Part shown: positions 53,501-61,544 of the stretch, piece after piece
How the letters are laid out: the number at the start of each line of letters is the position of its first letter
Position numbering within the stretch: position 1 is the stretch's first letter
Assembly: GCF_014217215.1 (NCBI RefSeq)
Contig: NZ_CP056080.1
Coordinates: 1,984,001 to 2,048,000 of the forward strand
From: Rothia nasimurium
GTDB taxonomy: Bacteria; Actinomycetota; Actinomycetes; Actinomycetales; Micrococcaceae
DNA length: 64,000 bases
Direction: 5' to 3'
Program-made: the position numbers and the translations under genes
The notes under the pieces: generated by a model
The model's input: only the letters and a program-made list of their open reading frames with translations
Databases searched by the model: none
Told to the model about the DNA's origin: nothing

Positions 53501-54248
53501 CATCGATGTGCCCCTGGCCCCGGCTCACCGCCGGGCCTACGACACCCACCTGCAGCGCGAGCGCCAGAAGATCCTGGGCCTGCTGGAAGACATCGACAAG
53601 AACCGCTTCACCATCTTCCAGTCCCTCACAACCCTGCGCCGCCTGGCACTGGATGCCACCCTGATTGATGCCGAGCGTTACGCCGGGGTGGAGTCGTCCA
53701 AGCTGGACTACCTGGAGCAGAACCTGCCCGAAATTATCCACGACGGCCACCGGGCCCTGATTTTCAGCCAGTTCACCGGCTACCTCAAGAAGGTCGCAGG
53801 CAGGCTCTCTGACATGGGGATTCCCTTCCTCTACCTGGACGGCTCCACCCGCAACCGCGGGGAGCTGCTCGAAGAATTCGAGTCGGGCACCGCTCCCGTC
53901 TTCCTGATCTCCCTCAAAGCAGGCGGCTTCGGCCTGAACCTGACCAGCGCCGACTACTGCTTCATCATGGACCCCTGGTGGAATCCGGCTGCCGAACAGC
54001 AGGCCGTTGACCGTGTGCACCGCATCGGGCAGACCAAGAACGTCATGGTCTACCGCCTGGTCTCAGCGAGCACCATCGAGGAGAAGGTCATGGAACTCAA
54101 AGAATCCAAGGCGGCCCTCTTTGACGCGGTGGTCGATGAGGGGGCCTTCTTTGCCTCCCAGCTCACCGCAGCCCAGATACGCGACCTGCTGGCTGCCCCA
54201 GAACCGGACGCCGGGCAGGGCACCGCCTCAGAGAAGACAGGAGAGTAG
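50559..54248 (+). CDS. SWIM zinc finger and SNF2-family helicase
   Basis: A 1229-residue DNA-dependent ATPase of the SNF2 (RapA/HepA-related) group. The N-terminal SWIM zinc finger has ligands Cys81, Cys83, Cys89 and His91 (CSCPVAHNCKH). After a long accessory region come the helicase lobes: Walker A DDMGLGKTLQT near residue 757, Walker B as LDEAQ (near 875), TGTPMENNLMELW, and motif VI VDRVHRIGQTKNVMVYRL. The GTG start at 50559 follows GAAGG; the open frame begins earlier without a better site. Proteins of this type probably remodel nucleoprotein or recycle RNA polymerase. The MFS gene follows after two bases. Confidence 0.9.
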   Translation: MSTSFPEIPVTAPAIIRQVGSGAYTRGQRYMREGNVIRYTYDEQARVLEGQVAGSGSAPYTARVAFPAEVTAGSYAFSATCSCPVAHNCKHAVALMLTAIDRTAKAKRAMTASSSTWKTTASTDEKVQEILEMADTVGLQRAADLLREHRGEQASAGTEEQADAGARAGQSLPAWRRSLAHSLAARPSYDSRNHRVTGALDVRLVVPGKYGWTKNIGAPRVSLEARPLMMGARGKWIKGGLSWEKFSGSAAGSAGTGLLPEHAAWFNEFYAVIRGSQSIYSSHRDWASISNVDSSLLWQMLESASEVGLSVLLDGKETGLAIASAPQVELALEPVPERGSSADALRLTPLLRWGAYTLPASFTHKLGSNRQGFIALGGAAQEAYVKAATAARWDSTLPSALAQAEDVAPADRPSWLAADSELVLIPLAEPLDAVAESLISGEPVTVPAADVPAFFADYYPALTRALPISTSSEELELPAVRMPTLVLSIAFDEPGPPFTAHTAWHWEYPVNPTGDDSDFLRLDALGYPGEDRADVRDTAHEYRVLKEVKKIRPGVPFTRHYTENWGTRTLLETYVPDYEQVEGVRVDIRGPKPEFRELDEAPEIIVTVDDTRRRDWFGLGVAIKAGDWHVAFSEVVAALAKGQTHLLLGNGQYFALDRPEFMKLQELLREAAQLTDKTGPLEINRHQVGLWEELEELAAETQTVAAWDEQVSALLNLDGHSPAEVPTGLQATLRPYQVEGYQWLAFLWEHGLGGVLADDMGLGKTLQTIALFLHAQEKGQDAAGQLGGAEAGADASAPFLVVAPTSVVPNWVREIKRFAPSLRVVGVEESVRKSKQRLADTIASADVVVTSYALFRIDEEHYFDLGSQQPFEGLVLDEAQFVKNAKTKAHQAARYLPARVKIAVTGTPMENNLMELWSMFSIAAPGLFPSARAFKDVYATPIESGEETKALGRLRRRIRPLMKRRTKELVAADLPEKTDMRIDVPLAPAHRRAYDTHLQRERQKILGLLEDIDKNRFTIFQSLTTLRRLALDATLIDAERYAGVESSKLDYLEQNLPEIIHDGHRALIFSQFTGYLKKVAGRLSDMGIPFLYLDGSTRNRGELLEEFESGTAPVFLISLKAGGFGLNLTSADYCFIMDPWWNPAAEQQAVDRVHRIGQTKNVMVYRLVSASTIEEKVMELKESKAALFDAVVDEGAFFASQLTAAQIRDLLAAPEPDAGQGTASEKTGE

Positions 54249-54250
54249 CC

Positions 54251-55567
54251 ATGGGCAAGATTCTCATGGACTTCACCCCGCTCACCTACTCCCCCGATTT
54301 CAGACGCATCTGGCTCGGCGGGCTCTTCTCAACCATCGGCTTTGCCATCACCAGCGTGGCAATCGCCCTCGAAATTTACGCGCTCACAGGTTCCGCCGGG
54401 GCCGTGGGCCTGGTGGGTCTGGTATCGGTAGTGCCCCTGGTCATTGGCGGGCTCTACGGTGGTGTGATCGCCGACCGCTACGACCGGCGCAAGGTCGCCC
54501 TCACAGCCACCCTCGGCATGTGGGGCGTCACCGTACTCATCGCCCTACACGCCTGGCTCAACATCCACAGCGTGGCGGTACTCTACGCCCTCATCGCCGC
54601 AGAATCCCTGCTCCAGCCCATCAACCAGTCAGCCCGTGGGGCCATTATCCCCCGTCTCATCAAACCCCGCCTGCTCCCGGCAGCCAACACCCTCATGATG
54701 TCGGTAGGCACCCTGGGCATGAGCACCGGGCCCCTTATCGGCGGCCTGCTCGTAGCCTCCGTCGGCTACCAACTCACCTACTCCATCAACGTTTTCGCGA
54801 TGACCGTTGGCATCTGGGCCCTCTACAGGCTCCCGGCCATGCTCCCGGAGCAGAGCGGGGCGGCGCGTCCGTCCGTCCTGACCTCAATCCGCGAGGGGCT
54901 GGGGTTCGTGCGGCGCAACACGGTCGTGGGCATGACCTTTGTGGTGGACCTACTCGGTATGTTCTTCGCCCAGGCCCGCCCGCTCATCCCGGCGCTGGCC
55001 GCCCTGACCTTCGGCGGCGGTGAAGCCGGAGCCGGCCTGCTGCTAGCTGCCGGCCCCGTGGGTGCCCTGCTGGGGGTGTCTTTCTCTGGCTTCCTCAAGG
55101 ACGTCCGCCGCCAGGGGCGCTTCCTCACCCTCAGCTACACCGGGTGGGGGCTGGGCTTTATCGCCTTCGGGCTTATCGCCTGGGCTTATGAAGGGCGCCT
55201 GCCCAGCGCCTCCATCGCCGAAAATCTGCTGCCGCTCAGCCTGGCTTTTGCGGCGCTGGCTTTCATGGGCTGGGCAGACGCCCTGGGGTCGGTCTACCGC
55301 TCCACCATTATTCAGGTAGCCACCCCCGACGCCCTGCGCGGACGCCTACAGGGGCTCTTCATCATCACGGTTGCGGGCGGCCCCAACCTGGGCATGGCCT
55401 TTGTAGGCGGTGCCGCCGAGCTGGTGGGCGCCCCCTTAGCTGCGGTTATCGGCGGAACCCTGGTGATGGTCACCATCGCCCTAGCAACACTGGCGGTACC
55501 TACCCTCTGGCGCTACGTACCAGAGCCTATCCCCGAAACACGGCAGCAGCCTATCGTTGACTCCTAG
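54251..55567 (+). CDS. Major facilitator superfamily transporter (DHA3/EntS-like)
   Basis: A 438-residue protein with 12 predicted membrane segments. Short N-terminal FRRIWLGGLFSTIGFAIT and the loop 2-3 motif GGVIADRYDRRKVALT (motif A) identify an MFS exporter. The overall pattern is that of the DHA3/enterobactin-exporter-like group of drug or siderophore exporters; the substrate cannot be predicted. The ribosome site AGGAG lies within the last codons of the SNF2 gene, so the two are cotranscribed. Its stop overlaps that of the convergent aldo/keto reductase gene in the tetramer CTAG. Confidence 0.85.
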   Translation: MGKILMDFTPLTYSPDFRRIWLGGLFSTIGFAITSVAIALEIYALTGSAGAVGLVGLVSVVPLVIGGLYGGVIADRYDRRKVALTATLGMWGVTVLIALHAWLNIHSVAVLYALIAAESLLQPINQSARGAIIPRLIKPRLLPAANTLMMSVGTLGMSTGPLIGGLLVASVGYQLTYSINVFAMTVGIWALYRLPAMLPEQSGAARPSVLTSIREGLGFVRRNTVVGMTFVVDLLGMFFAQARPLIPALAALTFGGGEAGAGLLLAAGPVGALLGVSFSGFLKDVRRQGRFLTLSYTGWGLGFIAFGLIAWAYEGRLPSASIAENLLPLSLAFAALAFMGWADALGSVYRSTIIQVATPDALRGRLQGLFIITVAGGPNLGMAFVGGAAELVGAPLAAVIGGTLVMVTIALATLAVPTLWRYVPEPIPETRQQPIVDS

Positions 55568-57330
55568 AAGTCGATATCTGCCGGGTCGGGGCCGATACGG
55601 CCTTCGGCCGATGAGAGCGCGTCAATCTTTGAAACCTCATCGCCGGTCAGGGCCACCTTCAGGGACTCGAAGTTAGAGACGATACGCTCGGGGGTAACCG
55701 ACTTGGGGATAGCCACGATACCGTGGGCTCGGTGCCAGGCCAGCACAACCTGGGCGGGGGTGGCGTCATGAGCCTTGGCAATTTCGCCAATCACGGGGTT
55801 ATCCAGCAGGTCGGAGCGGTTGCCCAGGGGGCTCCATGCCTGGGTGACAATGCCAAGTTCTGCGTGGACCTCGCGCAGGTTTTCCTGGGCGAAGTAGGGG
55901 TGCAGCTCAATCTGGTGGATAGCGGGCACGACGCCGGTTTCGGCGACGATTTCACGCAGCTGCTCTTCGGGGAAGTTAGAGACGCCGATGGACTTGGCCT
56001 TGCCCTGCTTCTGCAGTTCGATGAGGGCCTTCCAGGTCTCGGTGTAGAGACCCTGGGAGGGCTTAGCCCAGTGAACCAGGAGCAGGTCGACGTAGTCGGT
56101 GCCCAGGCGGGCCAGGGACTCGTCCGCCGCCTTAAGGGTCTGCTCGTAGCCCTGGTCGTCGTTCCAGATCTTGGTGGTGAGGAAAACGTCCTCGCGAGCT
56201 ACGCCGGAGTCAGCAATTGCCTTGCCGGTGCCTTCTTCATTGCCGTAGATTTTGGCGGTGTCGATGTGGCGGTAGCCGGCTTCAAGGGCCAGGCCGACGA
56301 CCTTTTCGGCGGTGTCGTTTTCTACCTGCCAGACGCCGTAGCCCAGCTGGGGGATGCTGTTGCCGTCGTTGAAGGTAAGAAGGGGTGACTCAGTCATAGT
56401 TTTTCCTTTCGAGTATGCACGGTCACACCCCTCTCTAGTCCGCTCTTCTGTTAGCCCCCTAGCCTGTTCGGTAGGGGTGAACGTGCGCCGGTCGCTGTAT
56501 TCGGGGGCGCCCAGGTCACCTTCGGCAGGGTCTCCGCCGAGACGGTGGTTGCGGTGCAGGGCTTCGATAGCCGCTATCTCGTCAGGGGTTAGTTCCGTGC
56601 CCTGCACCGCCAGGTTTGAGGCCATGCGGGCGGGTGTTTCGGTCTTGGGGATAACCACGTTACCTACGGCCAGGTGCCAGGCCAGTACCAGTTCGGCTAC
56701 CCCGATACCGCGTCCGCCTGCGAGCTCTTGCAGGGCGGGGTCGGTCAGCACCAAGCCGTTGCCGAGAGGGCTCCAGGCTTCGGTGAGGACGCCGCGGGCT
56801 GAGTTTTCTGCCCGCATACTGGTTTGGGTGAGGTAGGGGTGCAGTTCAATCTGGTTGACTGCCGGGGTGACGCCGGTGTCGCCGATGATCTGGTCAAGCT
56901 GGGTGTCGGTGAAGTTGGAGACGCCGATGGAGCGTACCAGCTCGCGCTCGCGCAGCTCAACCAGGGCTTCCCAGGAGGCCCGGTAGCGACCAAGACCGGG
57001 CTGGGCCCAGTGGATGAGGTAGAGGTCGAGGTAGTCCAGACCCAGAAGTTCCAGGGATCGTTCGGCCGCTTCGATAGCGGTGTCGTAGCCTTGGTCGGTA
57101 TTCCAGAGTTTGGTGGTCACGAAGAGCTCAGCGCGGGGTAGGCCAGATTCAGCCAAGGCCTGCCCCACTCCCGCTTCATTCTTGTAGATGGTGGCGGTGT
57201 CGATGTGACGGTACCCGGTGTCGAGGGCGGTTGCTACTGCTGCTGCGGTGGCAGCCGGTGCGATACGGCAGGTACCAAAGCCCAGTTGGGGAATGCTGCG
57301 GCCATCGTTCATGGTCAGAGACAGGTTCAT
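55564..57330 (-). CDS. Double aldo/keto reductase (two AKR domains in one frame)
   Basis: A 588-residue frame encoding two complete aldo/keto reductases of the AKR5-like (2,5-diketo-gluconate reductase) group. Domain 1 (~1-275) has the tetrad Asp44, Tyr49, Lys74, His107. Domain 2 (~312-588) has Asp357, Tyr362, Lys387, His420. A ~36-residue charged linker joins them (EYSDRRTFTPTEQARG and on). Inside the linker AAAGGA (56404-56409) precedes an ATG at 56397 by six bases, so domain 2 can also be made alone. ATG 57330 has AAAGGA too. The fusion probably arose when the stop of the first of two duplicated genes was lost. Confidence 0.85.
   Translation of the reverse strand: MNLSLTMNDGRSIPQLGFGTCRIAPAATAAAVATALDTGYRHIDTATIYKNEAGVGQALAESGLPRAELFVTTKLWNTDQGYDTAIEAAERSLELLGLDYLDLYLIHWAQPGLGRYRASWEALVELRERELVRSIGVSNFTDTQLDQIIGDTGVTPAVNQIELHPYLTQTSMRAENSARGVLTEAWSPLGNGLVLTDPALQELAGGRGIGVAELVLAWHLAVGNVVIPKTETPARMASNLAVQGTELTPDEIAAIEALHRNHRLGGDPAEGDLGAPEYSDRRTFTPTEQARGLTEERTREGCDRAYSKGKTMTESPLLTFNDGNSIPQLGYGVWQVENDTAEKVVGLALEAGYRHIDTAKIYGNEEGTGKAIADSGVAREDVFLTTKIWNDDQGYEQTLKAADESLARLGTDYVDLLLVHWAKPSQGLYTETWKALIELQKQGKAKSIGVSNFPEEQLREIVAETGVVPAIHQIELHPYFAQENLREVHAELGIVTQAWSPLGNRSDLLDNPVIGEIAKAHDATPAQVVLAWHRAHGIVAIPKSVTPERIVSNFESLKVALTGDEVSKIDALSSAEGRIGPDPADIDF
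56404..56409 (-). promoter_or_regulatory. Internal ribosome binding site of the second AKR domain
   Basis: AAAGGA six bases upstream of ATG 56397 (MTESPLLTFNDG), matching the site in front of the first AKR. It would yield a free 277-residue enzyme ending at 55564 in addition to the fusion. Confidence 0.7.
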
Positions 57331-57355
57331 GGTGAGGTCCTTTGCTGTGGAGAAT

Positions 57356-57434
57356 GCAGGGGCGGGGTGCGGTGGCAGCCAGCTGGCTCGGAGCTGGCCT
57401 TTAGGGGGCTGGTTGCAGCCGTACCCCGCCCTGC
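57356..57434. repeat. Palindromic intergenic element, copy E (divergent)
   Basis: Imperfect palindrome with outer arms of the type GCAGGGGCGGGGT...ACCCCGCCCTGC. Inner CAGCCAGCTGGCTCGGAGCTGG resembles the inner arm of copy B, and GCTGGCTCG that of copies A and C. It lies between tex (upstream) and the AKR gene on the same strand, unlike copies A-D. Confidence 0.5.
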
Positions 57435-57442
57435 CGTTTTGA

Positions 57443-59809
57443 CTAGCGGCGCCGGCGTCCGCTCGTCTTGCGGGCCTTAGGTTCTGGCTCTTCGAGGAGT
57501 AGGGAGAGGGAGATGCGTTTACGGGCGGGGTCGGCCTCAACCACACGGACCTGCACAATGTCGCCAGATTTGACGATGGTGTGGGGGTCGGAGACGAACT
57601 CGCGGCTCATCTGCGAGACGTGCACCAGGCCATCCTGGTGCACACCGATGTCGACGAAGGCGCCGAAGGCCGCGACGTTGGAGACGGTTCCTTCAAGAAT
57701 CATGCCGGGGGCAAGGTCGGCGATCGTTTCGATGCCCTCTTCGAAGCGGGCGGTGCGGAAGGTGGGGCGGGGGTCGCGGCCGGGGGCAGAAAGTTCGGTG
57801 ATGATGTCGGTGATGGTGGGGATGCCGACGGTGGCTGTGGTGAAGTCACGCGGGTTGAGGGCAGCGAGGGCGTCTGCGCTGACTTTGCCCTGGGTGAAGC
57901 CGCCGGCTGCGGCCACAATCTTGCGGGCAAGGTCGTAGGATTCGGGGTGTACGCCCGAGGCGTCCAGGGGTTCACTGCCGTCGGTGATGCGAACGAAGCC
58001 GGCTGCCTGCTCGAAGGCCTTGGGGCCGAGGCGGGGCACCTTGAGCAGGTCGGTGCGGCGGGTGAAGGGGCCGTGCTCGGTGCGGTAGGCAACGATATTT
58101 TCGGCGATGGTCTTGTTGAAGCCCGCCACCCGGGCAAGAAGAGCCGGGGAGGCTGAGTTGACGAGTACGCCCACAGCGTTGACGGAGTCTTCGACCACGC
58201 CGTCGAGGGCGCGGGTGAGGGCAGCCGGTGAAACATCGTGCTGGTACTGGCCGACGCCGATGGATTGGGGTTCGATTTTGACCAGTTCAGCCAGGGGGTC
58301 TTGCAGGCGGCGGGCGATAGAGACCGCACCGCGCAGGGAGACATCCATGCCGGGTAGTTCGCGGCTGGCCAGCTCTGAGGCTGAGTAGACGGAGGCTCCC
58401 GCTTCGGAGACCACCACTTTTTCAAGACCCCGGTAGCCGTTAGCCGCGCACTGTTTGATGAGGTCGCTGGCGAGCTTGTCGGTTTCGCGGCTGGCGGTTC
58501 CGTTGCCGATAGCAACCAGTTCTACACCGTGGGTGCGCACCAACTGGGTGAGGGTATCGAGGGACGCCTGCCACTGGTTTCTGGGGGCGTGGGGGTAGAT
58601 GACGTCGGTGGCCAGCACCTGACCGGTCTGCCCGATGACAGCGACCTTAACGCCGGTGCGTAGCCCGGGGTCGAGCCCAAGGGTGGTGCGGGAGCCAGCG
58701 GGTGCTGCCAGCAGCACATCGCGCAGGTTCGAGGCGAAGACGGCGATGGCGTCCTTTTCCGCCTGTTCGAAGAGGGAGGTTCGGGCTTCTGCGGCGAAGC
58801 GGGGTAGTAGGCGCTGACGCCAGGCGATGCGCACGGTCTTGGCTAGCCAGCCAACGACCATAGTTTCGTCAGAGACCATGTTGAGTACCTGGGCTCCGAT
58901 CCCCAGGGTCTCAGCCACGGTGCGTTCGTACCAGCTGCGCTCCCGATCGTATTCTTCGGCCAGAATTTCGGCAGCTTCGCGGGCGGCACCCTTGAGGGAG
59001 GACTTGGCCGGGGGCAGCACGTCCACATCGAAACTGACCTTAACGGCGCCTTCTTTTTCGGCGCGGAGCAGGGCCAGCACCCGGTGGGAGGGGATGCGGC
59101 GGATCTCTTCGTTGAACTCGAAGTAGTCGCTGAACTTGGCACCGGCGTCCTGCTGACCGGGAATCAGGCGGGAGGTGATGACGCCGCGGCGTACGAAGCG
59201 CTGGCGGAGGGTTTCGGCCAGGGCGGGGTCGGTCATGGCCTGCTCAATCAAGATGGCCCGGGCCCCGTCTAGGGCGTTATCGACCGATGCAACGGTAGCC
59301 TCAACGGTTCCGGGTTCGGCATCGGCTAGTTCAGGTTCGACGTAGGCATCAGCGATATCGGCGGTGGGGGCGAAGGGAACTTCAAGCAGGTCTTCAACCA
59401 GGGAGTCCAACCCGGCCTCACGGGCAAGAAAAGCCAGGGTCTTGCGCTTAGTCTTGTGGGGGGCGTAGAGCACTTCGAGCTCATTTTTAGTCGGGGCGGA
59501 CGCCAGCGCGGCGGCCAGCTCGTCGGTGAGCAGGGCGCGTTCGTGGAGGGTCTGCACAATGGCTGCCCGGCGCTCTTCGAGTTCCCGCAGGTAGCGCAGG
59601 CGTTCGGCCAGGCTACGCAGTTGAGCGTCGTCGAGCCCGCCGGTGGCTTCCTTGCGGTAGCGGGCGATGAAGGGCACGGTGGCCCCGTCATCGAGCAGGG
59701 CTATGGCTGAGCGCACCTGGTCGGCCCGGGCGCCGAGTTCTACAGCGATACGTTCCTCGATAGGAGGAAGGGGGGTGTGGGAGTCTGCTACCGAGCCTGC
59801 ATGTGTCAT
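57443..59809 (-). CDS. tex: Tex-family S1 RNA-binding transcription accessory protein
   Basis: A 788-residue cytoplasmic nucleic-acid-binding protein related to eukaryotic Spt6. N-terminal helical Tex domain with TVPFIARYRKEATGGLDDAQLRSL (~48-71); a YqgF-like RNase H fold with LGLDPGLRTGVKVAVI; HhH repeats with YRTEHGPFTRRTDLLKVPRLGPKAFEQAAGF. The C-terminal S1 domain (~690-770) includes GTVSNVAAFGAFVDIGVHQDGLVHVSQMS. The end is a basic tail (KTSGRRRR). Its role is in transcript processing or stress tolerance in studied bacteria. It is followed by the AKR gene on the same strand, with repeat E between. Confidence 0.93.
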   Translation of the reverse strand: MTHAGSVADSHTPLPPIEERIAVELGARADQVRSAIALLDDGATVPFIARYRKEATGGLDDAQLRSLAERLRYLRELEERRAAIVQTLHERALLTDELAAALASAPTKNELEVLYAPHKTKRKTLAFLAREAGLDSLVEDLLEVPFAPTADIADAYVEPELADAEPGTVEATVASVDNALDGARAILIEQAMTDPALAETLRQRFVRRGVITSRLIPGQQDAGAKFSDYFEFNEEIRRIPSHRVLALLRAEKEGAVKVSFDVDVLPPAKSSLKGAAREAAEILAEEYDRERSWYERTVAETLGIGAQVLNMVSDETMVVGWLAKTVRIAWRQRLLPRFAAEARTSLFEQAEKDAIAVFASNLRDVLLAAPAGSRTTLGLDPGLRTGVKVAVIGQTGQVLATDVIYPHAPRNQWQASLDTLTQLVRTHGVELVAIGNGTASRETDKLASDLIKQCAANGYRGLEKVVVSEAGASVYSASELASRELPGMDVSLRGAVSIARRLQDPLAELVKIEPQSIGVGQYQHDVSPAALTRALDGVVEDSVNAVGVLVNSASPALLARVAGFNKTIAENIVAYRTEHGPFTRRTDLLKVPRLGPKAFEQAAGFVRITDGSEPLDASGVHPESYDLARKIVAAAGGFTQGKVSADALAALNPRDFTTATVGIPTITDIITELSAPGRDPRPTFRTARFEEGIETIADLAPGMILEGTVSNVAAFGAFVDIGVHQDGLVHVSQMSREFVSDPHTIVKSGDIVQVRVVEADPARKRISLSLLLEEPEPKARKTSGRRRR

Positions 59810-60058
59810 AGTTTCTAGTTTCTCATACCGGTTTTGCTACCGGGATCAGCAGGGCAGACCGGCCAGGGGTGCAGCCCAGCGGCTCAAGGTCCCAAGCCGG
59901 GCGCGGGCATCCGTTCATCTGCGTGTAATAGTTGCGCTTGCAGTGGTCAGAGAGGGGTAACACCCCCTAAAGTGGTGCTACAGGGTATTCTAGGACCGGT
60001 CTAGGCATGCCTACCACCCCAAACACAATCTTGTATCACCTTGCTTTGGAGAACCACC

Positions 60059-61510
60059 GTGCCAGAGGCAACCGACCTTACCTACACCGATTTCTGCGAA
60101 CGCTACGATTCCCTGCTGAGTGGGCTAGCGCGCATGGGCTGGACCTCCTCTGAAGCTGTACACCGTGCGTCCGTTCTCTACCCCGACATCGACCGCGATT
60201 TACTGGATCAGGCAGTTCACTCCGGCCGCTGGCTCTTTGGCGGCGGCCAGGGGCAAACCCACTCAAACGTACTCATGGCATCGGCTATCTGGTATGCGGT
60301 AGCTGTCAGTTATGATCTTGAGCCCGACTACGAGTACGCTGCTGTAGGCCTTGACCCCACCATCATCCAGGATCTTCCGCGCATGCTTGAGTCCTTTGCG
60401 GTGCCTTCTGACGCGATTGCCGGTGTCGTTGGGCGCATTGGTGCTGCCCTCAAATACATGGCAGAGCTCCCCTATACCCTGCTCGAGGAGCAGGCCTACG
60501 ATGACTTCCTCGCCAACCTGCCGCAGGAGATTGCCCATATCTCTCGCGGGGATTTCTCGTGGCCCCCGTCCCGCGCACTGATTGAAGACCGCCTGGGAGA
60601 TCGTTCCTGGCCGAAGGCCCTGCTGAAGGTGGGAGTCTGGCCGCCGGACGCTGAAGATCAGGGCATTAAACTCGGGGCCAGCACCCTGAGCGAGCGCACT
60701 TTCCGTAATACCCTGGGCGAGTTCCTGAACTACTGTATTCGCTACGATCGCAAGCCCTCGGTGCTGCTCTACGGCAGCTGGGCTGAAGACCCTGCCCGGA
60801 GCGGACGCGTGCCGCGTCTGGGTGCGGTTCGAGCCAAGTACGGTTCCTGGCACCTGGCCCTGCAGGCTGGCCGTCAGATGCTTAACGATGCCCTGGCTAT
60901 GGGGGGCTCACCTGCCCTACCCGCCAGATTTGTCGCCCAGCCCCCCGTGGACCCCACTGAGCCTCTCAACATCGAAGATATCCAGGCCCAGGGTATCGGC
61001 GTGGTGCGGCCCAAGCCCCTGACCGACAGCGAGCGCTCGGCCCTCGCCTGGCAGGGGCTGATGTCGGTGATGGAGCAGCGCCTGGAAGAGCTGCCCTGGA
61101 GTCTTTCCCTGCGCATGTACTACATCTCACCCGAGGTAGTGGCTACCGGGGACTACACCAACTACGTCAGTATTCTGCGCTCCCCTGCCGGGTACTTCTG
61201 TGAGCTGACCTCACCCGAAGAGTTTGACCTGATTGAGGTAGAGCTCGATACGGAGTTTCTGGAGGGAGCAGGCTGGAGGACGCCCGCAGCGGGCGGACGC
61301 TGGACCCGCAACTTCCTGTCGGTGCAGGACGCCGCGCACGGCATTATTGAGGCCATGCGCAAGGGTATGGGCTGTGATCACTCCGATTATTTCCAGTCGG
61401 ATGACCCCACAGGTAGCTCCGCGGCCAATATCGCCCACCCCAGTACCGGGTCTATCCCCATGGTGCCGGTGACCGGCAGCGGCTATGCGGTGATTGAGGA
61501 TTTTAACTAA
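60059..61510 (+). CDS. Uncharacterised protein with HNH-repeat-like helical segments
   Basis: A 483-residue soluble protein without recognised domain or signal peptide. Two short segments, GDRSWPKALLKVG (~190) and RAKYGSWHLALQAG (~258), resemble the small 'homing-endonuclease-associated' helical repeat that contacts DNA; this is a resemblance by eye only. The N-terminus (TYTDFCERYDSLLSGLARMGW) and the C-terminal half look like separate globular parts. The GTG start at 60059 has GGAG seven bases upstream. It lies 34 bases before the membrane-anchored HNH nuclease gene, so they are probably cotranscribed. Confidence 0.65.
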   Translation: MPEATDLTYTDFCERYDSLLSGLARMGWTSSEAVHRASVLYPDIDRDLLDQAVHSGRWLFGGGQGQTHSNVLMASAIWYAVAVSYDLEPDYEYAAVGLDPTIIQDLPRMLESFAVPSDAIAGVVGRIGAALKYMAELPYTLLEEQAYDDFLANLPQEIAHISRGDFSWPPSRALIEDRLGDRSWPKALLKVGVWPPDAEDQGIKLGASTLSERTFRNTLGEFLNYCIRYDRKPSVLLYGSWAEDPARSGRVPRLGAVRAKYGSWHLALQAGRQMLNDALAMGGSPALPARFVAQPPVDPTEPLNIEDIQAQGIGVVRPKPLTDSERSALAWQGLMSVMEQRLEELPWSLSLRMYYISPEVVATGDYTNYVSILRSPAGYFCELTSPEEFDLIEVELDTEFLEGAGWRTPAAGGRWTRNFLSVQDAAHGIIEAMRKGMGCDHSDYFQSDDPTGSSAANIAHPSTGSIPMVPVTGSGYAVIEDFN

Positions 61511-61544
61511 GACACCCAGCTTGCGGGGCTAGAATAGGTGGCCT

